Below are positions 39,274-45,463 of a stretch of DNA of 45,463 nt, piece by piece. The stretch spans positions 1 through 45,463 of the forward strand of contig JBEGVB010000104.1 in NCBI GenBank assembly GCA_041178545.1, in the 5' to 3' direction. A model generated the notes under the pieces. That model was not told where the DNA came from. It searched no databases and saw only the letters and a list, made by a program, of their open reading frames with translations. Position 1 is the first letter of the stretch. Every line of letters starts with the position of its first letter. This DNA comes from JBEATZ01 sp041178545 (GTDB lineage Bacteria > Planctomycetota > UBA1135 > UBA2386). Made by a program: the position numbers and the translations under genes.

Positions 39274-40200
39274 ATGAAGCTCGCTGCTGGCGAAATGGTG
39301 CTGGGATACAGGATCCTGCGGTTCCTCGGTCGCGGCGGCTTCTCGTCGGTCTACCTCGCACAGCAGGAGGAGACCGGCGCCAAGGTGGCCCTCAAGGTGG
39401 GCGACGTCGCCGGCGGTGGGCGGCAGCTCGCGCGACTGCTCGAGGTCACCAGCAAGCGCAGCCCGGACGGGGTGAGCCCGGACGAGATGCCGGGCGAGGC
39501 AGTCTTCTTCGAGAACAAGGGGCCACGCATCGACCTGCTCAACGAGCAGGAGGTCCAGTCGCTGGTGCGCGCCGAGGGAGACCTCCTCGCCTCCAGCCAC
39601 GACGACCACCTGGTGGCCCTGCACGACCGCCTGATGGTGGACGGGCGCCCGATCCTGGTGCTCGACTACGTCCGCGGGAAGACCCTGCGCGAGAAGATCC
39701 GCGGCCTCGAGGGCATCCACCTCAACTGGTTCCTCGCCATCGTGCGCTCCCTGCTGGAGCTCAAGGCGAAGGGTGTCTTCACCTACCACGGCGACCTCAA
39801 GCCCGAGAACATCCTGGTCAAGCCCAGCGGCAAGGTCGTCATGATCGACCCCGCGCTGCGCACGGCCGACAAGCACGTCATCTCCACGACCCCGCACTAC
39901 AACCCGTTGCTGCTCACCGACAGCAAGGCAGACGTGATGGCGATCGGGATCATGATCTACGAGATCCTGACCGGCACGCTGCCGTTCGACGAGGTGCCGT
40001 GGGAGTTTGCCGGACAGCCTGGCGGCGGCGAGACCGTGCGCCTGAGCCTCAGCTACTTCTTCAGCTACGTGCCTCCCCACGCGCTCAACCCCAAGACCCC
40101 TCCGGACCTGGAGCGGATCATCTACCGCTGCATCACGGTGCCGGCCTACGACCTCGAGGAGCTCCGCAAGGACCTCGAGGAGTTCATCGCCAAGGCCTGA
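39274..40200 (+). CDS. Atypical Ser/Thr protein kinase
   Basis: A 308-residue cytoplasmic kinase-fold protein. The glycine-rich loop GRGGFSSVYLA is at residues 19-29, the ATP-anchoring lysine is VALK at 38-41, and helix C Glu101 follows a roughly 45-residue insertion. The catalytic loop is HGDLKPEN (172-179), so the HRD arginine is glycine, while Asp174, Lys176 and Asn179 are kept. The DFG motif is DPA at 192-194: the metal-binding Asp is retained but Phe-Gly are lost. The P+1 region reads TTPHYNP. It is probably a low-activity or non-RD kinase; a scaffolding role is possible. AAGGA a few bases before the ATG is its ribosome-binding site. No transmembrane or sensor domain follows. Confidence 0.85.
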   Translation: MKLAAGEMVLGYRILRFLGRGGFSSVYLAQQEETGAKVALKVGDVAGGGRQLARLLEVTSKRSPDGVSPDEMPGEAVFFENKGPRIDLLNEQEVQSLVRAEGDLLASSHDDHLVALHDRLMVDGRPILVLDYVRGKTLREKIRGLEGIHLNWFLAIVRSLLELKAKGVFTYHGDLKPENILVKPSGKVVMIDPALRTADKHVISTTPHYNPLLLTDSKADVMAIGIMIYEILTGTLPFDEVPWEFAGQPGGGETVRLSLSYFFSYVPPHALNPKTPPDLERIIYRCITVPAYDLEELRKDLEEFIAKA

Positions 40201-40357
40201 GGAGGGTGGGGGCCGTCCGCCCTGCAGGCCACGTGGCCGACCCGGCGCGGGAACCCGTTCTGCCTGTGGACATCCGACCGCGTGCCGGGAAGATTCCTGC
40301 GCCGGACGGGTCGAACCTCCCCGTCGAGGCCCGACCCCGGCCCCCCGCAGAACCCGC

Positions 40358-41626
40358 ATGAACCGTCCTGCCCCGCTCCGCCTCCTGGCAACGGCCGTTT
40401 GCTGTCTCCTGGCCGCCTGTTCCGGGTCCTCCAACGCGATCCAGCGCAGCCGCGACCTCGCCGGCGAGGGCAACTACTACCTAGCCCTGGCGGCCCTGGA
40501 GGAGGCCGGTGGCGCGCAGAGTGGCGACCCCGAGGTTGCGGCAGCCTGGCGCGAAGCGAGGATCGACTTCCTGGTCCACGAGGCCCAGCGCATGGTGTTC
40601 CTCGACCGTGAGGAGGACGCCCTCGAACTGCTTGCCGAGGCCGTCACGACCCACCCCGGCAACGAGGTCGTCGCCGCCATGGTGACCCGCGCGCGCCAGA
40701 AGCTCGCACAGCGCGCCACGGCAAGGGCCGACGCAGCGATGAGTTTCGGCGAGCCCTCCGAGGCCCTCAAGCTCTACCAGGAGGCCGTCTCCTGGGTCCC
40801 CGACCACAAGCCGGCCCTCGACGGCATCGAGCGGGTGCGCGCCACCTTCGCCGCGATGCACCAGAAGGCGCAGGAGCACTTCCTCGAGGCCATCCGTCGC
40901 TTCCCCGAACTGCGTTGGGTCGAGGTCGACTGGCACGCGAGCGCAGCGTTGCAGAAGGACCCGTCCCGCACCGACGCGAAGGACATCCGCACCCGCGCGG
41001 CACGCCAGCTCGCCCAGAAGACCCTTGAGCGTGCCAAGCAGGCCGAGGCCGAGGGCTACTACGGCGCGGCGCTGATGGAGTACCGCTCGGCACGCAAGCT
41101 GGACCCGAGCCTGGAGGCGATCGACGATCGCATCGCCCACATGGAGAAGGAGGTCCAGGCCGGCGGGATGCTCGCGCAGGCGATGATGCACTCGGCCAAC
41201 AACCGCTTCGACAAGGCGCGTGCGATGCTCGAGGAGGCGTTTGTCCTCACGGTGCTGGAGAAGGCCGTCGTCAACGACGCGCTGCTGCAGAACCGCAAGC
41301 GCGAGGCCGAGGTCGCCTACCAGAAGGCGCGCGACCTGGAGCTGCAGTCGCAGAAGGCAGAGGCACTGGCCGGTTACGAGGCGCTCGACAAGGCCTGGCC
41401 CGACGGCATGCTCGACGTGAAGGCCCGGTGTGCGAGCCTGCGCTCCGACATCGCCGAGGCCGAGAAGGCCTGGGCCGCGGGCGAGGCAGCCGAGGCCGCC
41501 AACGACCCGAAGGCTGCCCTCGAGGCCTACCAGAACGTCGAACTGTTCTACCCCGGCTACAAGGACGTCCGGGACCGCATCCAGCGGCTGAGGCCCGCGG
41601 TGCAGGCACCTGCCGCCAACGGCTGA
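40358..41626 (+). CDS. Lipoprotein with tandem TPR-like repeats
   Basis: A 422-residue putative lipoprotein (signal LRLLATAVCCLLAAC, Cys21). The mature part consists of degenerate tetratricopeptide-like helical pairs, with the residue order NYYLALAALEEAGG, DALELLAEAVTTHPGN, GEPSEALKLYQEAVSWVPDH, GYYGAALMEYRSARKLDPS, KAEALAGYEALDKAWPDG and DPKAALEAYQNVELFYPGY. Repeats of this kind mediate protein contacts, for example as periplasmic scaffolds. It follows the kinase by 157 bases and precedes the sensor kinase by three, so it is probably co-transcribed with the latter. Confidence 0.8.
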   Translation: MNRPAPLRLLATAVCCLLAACSGSSNAIQRSRDLAGEGNYYLALAALEEAGGAQSGDPEVAAAWREARIDFLVHEAQRMVFLDREEDALELLAEAVTTHPGNEVVAAMVTRARQKLAQRATARADAAMSFGEPSEALKLYQEAVSWVPDHKPALDGIERVRATFAAMHQKAQEHFLEAIRRFPELRWVEVDWHASAALQKDPSRTDAKDIRTRAARQLAQKTLERAKQAEAEGYYGAALMEYRSARKLDPSLEAIDDRIAHMEKEVQAGGMLAQAMMHSANNRFDKARAMLEEAFVLTVLEKAVVNDALLQNRKREAEVAYQKARDLELQSQKAEALAGYEALDKAWPDGMLDVKARCASLRSDIAEAEKAWAAGEAAEAANDPKAALEAYQNVELFYPGYKDVRDRIQRLRPAVQAPAANG

Positions 41627-41629
41627 CCC

Positions 41630-43474
41630 GTGGCGCCGCGTTCGCTGGCAGGTCGGTTCCTCCTGACGCTGCTGGCAACCGCTGTCCTGCCCCTGCTCGT
41701 GTTCGGCTGGTTCGCGCTGCGGGGCGTGCGCGGTCTCGTCGACACCCAGCTCGGCAGTGTGTTCCTGCCGCAACTCGCGGCAGACCACGCGGAGAAGATC
41801 GACAGCCGGCTGCAGCAGATCTTCCAGTCGGTGAGCGTGGTTCGGGAGATCGGGCGCAGTGCGCTGGCAGAGCCCACGCGGCGCGCGTGGTTCGCCGAGC
41901 AGGTCGAGCTGGTGCCGGACCTGCTCGACAACCACATCGACCTGCTGCTGCTCGTCGACCCTGCCGGTGCCGTCGTCTACTGGCAGGACGGCGAGCGTCT
42001 CGACCGCGCCACGCAGGGCCGTCGTGAGTCGCTGGTTCCCGCATCGGCCGCGGACCAGCCGTGGTTCCAGCGCGTCCAGCGGGAGGGCGGGGCCTTCTGG
42101 CTGCCGTGGATGCGCAGCCCGCTGCTGCACCGCGGCCTCGACGTGCGCTCGCAGAACCCTGCCGACCACCATCTCGGCCTCGTGATCGACGTGCCTGCGG
42201 GCGATGGCCCGCCCGGTGCGTTGTTCGCGCTCGTGCGCTGGCCGGAGGTCCAGCAGGTCCTCGACGCAGCCCGCGACGTGTTGAGCCGTGAGGCCGGCTA
42301 CCAGCATGCACAAGTGTTCCTCGTCGACCCGGCAGGGACGGTGCAGGCGCACACCGACCGTTCCACGTACGGCGCCGTCCTCGAGCCGGCCTCGCTACGC
42401 ACTGCCGTGCTGGGTGCCGCAGGCGGTCGCGCCGAGTACACCGGGTCGGACGGTGCCGCATGGCACTGTGGTTTCCGTCGGTTCGGCGAGGATGCGCGCT
42501 GCTGGAGCCTCGGCATCGCGGTACCTGCCGAGGAGTTGTTCGCCCCGCGCGAGGCCTTTGCCCGCGCCCTCGGCGTTGCCGTGCTCCTGCTGGTGGCCGT
42601 GCTCGCCGCATGGTCGCTCGGCGCATCGCGCGCCATCGTGCGCCCCGTGCGCGACCTGCTCGCGGGGACGCGCCAGGTCGCTGCCGGCAACCTCGAGGTC
42701 CAGGTCCCGGCAGGTGGTACCGCAGAACTGCGCGAGCTCGGCAGCGCGTTCAACACGATGGCCGTGGCGCTGGCCAGCGGGCGCGACCGCCTGAAGGCAG
42801 CCGAGCGACAGGCTGCATGGGCCGAGATGGCTCGGCAGGTCGCACACGAGGTGAAGAACCCGCTCACGCCCATGCGCATGGCGGCCGAGCTGCTGCTGCG
42901 CGCAAGGCGCGACGGCGACCCACGAGCCGACGCGATCGCAGAGCGGCTTGCCTCCACGGTGATGGTGCAGACCGAGCTCCTCGACCGCATCGCATCCGAC
43001 TTCCGTCAGTTCGCCGGCTCACCTGCTCCCTACCGCGAGGCCGTGCTCGCCGACGAGTTGCTCGCCTCCGTGCGCATCGCGACGGGCTCGCTGCTCGAGG
43101 GTGGCCTCGAGCTGGAGGTCGCCGCGGGCGCGCCCGCCGCGGTGCTCTCGGTCGACCGCCGCGAGCTGTTGCGCATGTTCGCCAACCTTGTCCAGAACGC
43201 GGGGCAGGCGGGCGCCAAGCGCGTCCGGCTGTCGAGCAGTGTGGTGGGCGGCACCTTCCGCTGCCTCGTCGAGGACGACGGTGGCGGCATCGCACCGTCA
43301 GTGCAGGCCCGGTTGTTCGAGCCGTACTTCACGACCCGCACCTCCGGCACCGGACTCGGACTCGCCATCTGCAGGCGCATCGTCGAGTCCCATGGTGGCG
43401 CCCTCACGCTGCTTGAGTCCGCGTCGGGGCGTACGGTGTTCCAGCTCGACCTGCCCCTTGCCACCGCCCCCTGA
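41630..43474 (+). CDS. Sensor histidine kinase, NtrY-like
   Basis: A 614-residue membrane sensor. A first membrane helix (LLTLLATAVLPLLVFGWFALRG, residues 10-31) is followed by a large extracytoplasmic region of about 270 residues with dCACHE-like features, a second helix ALGVAVLLLVAVLAAWSLGA near residues 306-325, and a HAMP segment (VRPVRDLLAGTRQVAAGNLEVQVP). The phosphoacceptor box MARQVAHEVKNPLTPMRMAAELLLRA carries His406 and matches the NtrY-type pattern. ATPase boxes are all present: NLVQNAGQAG (N), VEDDGGGIA (G1), EPYFTTRTSGTGLGLAI (F and G2). GTG start, three bases after the lipoprotein. No response regulator lies in the window. Confidence 0.93.
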   Translation: MAPRSLAGRFLLTLLATAVLPLLVFGWFALRGVRGLVDTQLGSVFLPQLAADHAEKIDSRLQQIFQSVSVVREIGRSALAEPTRRAWFAEQVELVPDLLDNHIDLLLLVDPAGAVVYWQDGERLDRATQGRRESLVPASAADQPWFQRVQREGGAFWLPWMRSPLLHRGLDVRSQNPADHHLGLVIDVPAGDGPPGALFALVRWPEVQQVLDAARDVLSREAGYQHAQVFLVDPAGTVQAHTDRSTYGAVLEPASLRTAVLGAAGGRAEYTGSDGAAWHCGFRRFGEDARCWSLGIAVPAEELFAPREAFARALGVAVLLLVAVLAAWSLGASRAIVRPVRDLLAGTRQVAAGNLEVQVPAGGTAELRELGSAFNTMAVALASGRDRLKAAERQAAWAEMARQVAHEVKNPLTPMRMAAELLLRARRDGDPRADAIAERLASTVMVQTELLDRIASDFRQFAGSPAPYREAVLADELLASVRIATGSLLEGGLELEVAAGAPAAVLSVDRRELLRMFANLVQNAGQAGAKRVRLSSSVVGGTFRCLVEDDGGGIAPSVQARLFEPYFTTRTSGTGLGLAICRRIVESHGGALTLLESASGRTVFQLDLPLATAP

Positions 43475-43556
43475 GGCATCTGCAGTACCCTGCGGCGCGA
43501 ACGGCGACATGCCCAGTCCCCGCGCCGGCCACTCCCGCCAACCGCCGCCGACCCTC

Positions 43557-45463
43557 ATGCGACCCCGTGCCCTTGCCGTCCTCCTGCTGCTGACCGCTCT
43601 CACCGCCCTGGGCCTGTTCTGGCTCCGGGGCGAGGAGGTGGAGGTCGTGCCCCAGGGTGGCGGACCCGCAGCGACAACACCTGCAGGCGACGCAGCCTCG
43701 GGAGCCCTCGGAGCGGAGGCGGCCCAGCCGGCAGGGGCAGACCTGCTGGCGGCCCAGCGGAATGCCGCAACCGGCCGCCCCGGCGCCTCGGTGCGCGGTT
43801 CCGTCGTCGACTCCCGCACCCGGGCTCCCCTGGGCGGCATCGAGGTGGTGGCGACCCGCCGGCTGCCCTCCTTCGAGCGCCTCGAGACCCGGTTCCGGGG
43901 GCTGTTCCAGGGCGGCATGTGGGAGCAGGCGTACCAGCCGGTCGAGGTGCTCGGTCGCACCCTGAGCCAGCCCGACGGGACCTTCGAGATCGCCGGGCTG
44001 CCCGACGGCCGCGTGTTCCTCGACGGCCGCAGCGACGGCCACTACGTCCGCACGCCCGGCACCGCACGCCTCGCCACGGGTGAGGTGCAGGAGGGCATCG
44101 AGCTGCGGGCGTCTCCCGGCGGTCGCGTGCGCGGCGTCGTGCTCGGTCCCGACGGCGCACCAGCAGGCGGCGCGATGGTCAACCTCCGCCCCGGCCTCAA
44201 CGCCTTCCTCGGCCAGATCACCGAGCGCAACTACCGCTGGCTCGAGACGGTTGCCGACGACGAGGGCCGTTTCGACCTGCCTGGCGTGCCGCCCGGTGCC
44301 GGCTACACGCTCAGCGCTTCCGGGCGCACGATCGCGCTGGAGGAGCAGTTCGGGGTCGAGGTGCGGGAGGGCGCGGTGACCGAGATCGTGCTGCGCGCCC
44401 ACCCGGGTGCGACGGTGTCCGGCCGCGTGGTGGACGGGGCCGGTGCGGCGGTGGCGGGCGCCAACGTCGCGATGGTCTACCTCGACGTCAACCGCATCCT
44501 GTTCTCCTCCGACGGGCGCACCGAGCCGATCACCACGGACGCACAGGGCATGTTCCGCGTCGAGCGCGTGGCGGCAGGCCGTGTCGCGTTCATCGCCGCG
44601 GCCGACGGGCAGGCCCCTTCCAACATCGAGGAACGCGCGGTGGTGGACGGCGGTTGGTACGACGACCTCGAGCTGCGCCTGGGCGAGGGTGCCACCGTGA
44701 GCGGTCGGGTGGTCGACGACCAGAAGCAGCCGCTTGCCTCGGCCAAGGTCGAGGTGCGTCCGTTCGAGCGCCCCAACGACCCCGAGTTCCTCAAGATGGC
44801 GCTCAAGATCCGGCGCATCGAGGTGACCACCGATGCCGAGGGACGGTTCACCGCCAACGGCATGTCCGGCGAGCGGCTCGTGGTCACCGCGAGCAAGCCG
44901 GGCTACACGACGGCAGTGAGGATGGGCGTGAAGCTCGACGCAAAGGACGTCGAGGTCGAGCTGCAGCGCGGTGCCGTGGTGAAGGGCAAGGTCGTGCTCG
45001 CGGACGGCAAGCCGCTCACGCGCTTCCGGGTCGACACCCGCACCCAACCCGTCCCGCCCGCCCAGGAGCCGGCCAAGGACGGCGCTGCAGCTGCGCCCGC
45101 CCCGCAGCCCCAGCAGCAGAACGACGGCTGGTCCGGTGCCTCGTGGAGCGGTGGCCGCAACCGCCGCAACCGCAACGTGGGCGCCGACGGCACCATGCAG
45201 CTTGCCGAAGGCACCAACATGATGGACCGCGGCATGGACGGCAACTGGCGCGAGGTTGCCGCCGCGGATGGATCCTTCGAGCTGCGCGGCATCCCGCCGG
45301 GTCGCGTGCGCGTGCGCGCGCGCGCCGACGGGTTCCTCGAGCCCGACAACCAGGAGGTCGACCTGACCCCGGGCCAGACGAGCGCCGCTCTCGTCTTCAC
45401 CGTCAAGCCGGGCACGTACGTGACCGGCACCGTGGTGGATGCCGCGACCGGCCAGCCCGTTGG
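43557..45463 (+). CDS. Membrane-anchored carboxypeptidase-regulatory-like repeat protein (3' end cut)
   Basis: The frame stays open from 43509 to the last base of the window, so the C-terminus is missing. The N-terminus is a membrane anchor or uncleaved signal (LAVLLLLTALTALGLFWLRG), then an Ala/Gly/Pro-rich linker, then repeated carboxypeptidase-regulatory-like (transthyretin-type) domains, each marked by a V.G.VVD....PL..A.V pattern and a DGTF or EGRF turn: VRGSVVDSRTRAPLGGIEV, VRGVVLGPDGAPAGGAMV, VSGRVVDGAGAAVAGANV, VSGRVVDDQKQPLASAKV, VKGKVVLADGKPLTRFRV and VTGTVVDAATGQPV. A Gln/Asn-rich interruption (PQQQNDGWSGASWSGG) lies between the last two. Such proteins bind ligands on the cell surface. 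An in-frame ATG at 43509 is the alternative start. No definite operon partner is visible. Confidence 0.82.
   Translation, partial: MRPRALAVLLLLTALTALGLFWLRGEEVEVVPQGGGPAATTPAGDAASGALGAEAAQPAGADLLAAQRNAATGRPGASVRGSVVDSRTRAPLGGIEVVATRRLPSFERLETRFRGLFQGGMWEQAYQPVEVLGRTLSQPDGTFEIAGLPDGRVFLDGRSDGHYVRTPGTARLATGEVQEGIELRASPGGRVRGVVLGPDGAPAGGAMVNLRPGLNAFLGQITERNYRWLETVADDEGRFDLPGVPPGAGYTLSASGRTIALEEQFGVEVREGAVTEIVLRAHPGATVSGRVVDGAGAAVAGANVAMVYLDVNRILFSSDGRTEPITTDAQGMFRVERVAAGRVAFIAAADGQAPSNIEERAVVDGGWYDDLELRLGEGATVSGRVVDDQKQPLASAKVEVRPFERPNDPEFLKMALKIRRIEVTTDAEGRFTANGMSGERLVVTASKPGYTTAVRMGVKLDAKDVEVELQRGAVVKGKVVLADGKPLTRFRVDTRTQPVPPAQEPAKDGAAAAPAPQPQQQNDGWSGASWSGGRNRRNRNVGADGTMQLAEGTNMMDRGMDGNWREVAAADGSFELRGIPPGRVRVRARADGFLEPDNQEVDLTPGQTSAALVFTVKPGTYVTGTVVDAATGQPV

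Noticed and set aside
1..45463. Mobile or defence island
   Set aside because: No transposase, integrase, tRNA attachment site, direct terminal repeats or phage genes, and codon use looks uniform by eye.

Overview
The window is a very GC-rich (by eye about 70%), gene-dense piece of bacterial chromosome. I read 41 protein-coding genes, no rRNA, tRNA, CRISPR array, insertion sequence or phage gene, and no gene-free stretch longer than 300 bases (the longest are roughly 180 bases, at 9161-9343, 33776-33957 and 39097-39273). The organism is most likely a Gram-negative of the Planctomycetota. Pointers are many lipoprotein and Sec signal peptides, a secreted M64 peptidase and kelch protein carrying a beta-rich domain I associate with planctomycete exported proteins, an atypical Ser/Thr kinase, an EF-hand membrane protein, and carboxypeptidase-regulatory-like repeat proteins. 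There is no phylogenetic marker gene, so the phylum is inference.

Layout. 1-3200: SirB1-like transglutaminase fold protein, an MBL hydrolase plus mobA pair, DUF971 and a methyltransferase-like protein. 3200-9200: a secreted M64 metallopeptidase with a small lipoprotein, a tRNA-dihydrouridine synthase that looks like eukaryotic Dus3, and an EF-hand/membrane protein. 9300-14150: proline dehydrogenase, a TfoX/YjbR-like small protein with a near-leaderless extended -10 promoter, a PduO-type cobalamin adenosyltransferase, and a pair of secreted proteins (kelch propeller and companion). 14150-17900: a compact glycolate oxidase operon glcD-glcE-glcF. 18000-23200: an orphan protein, a membrane-dipeptidase homologue, a metallophosphoesterase and three small exported proteins around a strong bidirectional terminator. 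23300-29800: a five-gene head-to-tail operon (cyclodeaminase, gpmI, M28 peptidase, large lipoprotein, acylphosphatase). 29800-33800: a MoxR / DUF58 / membrane transglutaminase set on the minus strand. 33950-36660: a divergent envelope lipoprotein cluster (LpoB, COG3014-type, YcfL, glycine-zipper). 36700-45463: a stand-alone archaeal-type ornithine cyclodeaminase, a hypothetical protein, an atypical protein kinase, a tandem-repeat lipoprotein, an NtrY-like sensor kinase and a carboxypeptidase-regulatory-like protein cut by the window end.

How the genes work together. Most neighbours within operons overlap by exactly four bases (ATGA or GTGA), which implies translational coupling. Metabolic modules are glycolate oxidation, proline and ornithine breakdown (PRODH plus ornithine cyclodeaminase, which makes proline), one-carbon folate chemistry next to lower glycolysis, and cofactor steps (Mo-guanylyltransferase, adenosylcobalamin). 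The other theme is the cell envelope: ten or so candidate lipoproteins, an LpoB-type penicillin-binding-protein activator cluster, and the MoxR/DUF58/transglutaminase set facing it across a 182-base shared control region.

The best leads for something new are the bacterial Dus3-like enzyme, the back-to-back envelope systems at 29.8-36.7 kb with a palindrome between them, the kinase with altered HRD and DFG motifs, and the shared beta-rich domain of the exported proteins. I did not find a complete, clearly undescribed defence or mobile system.
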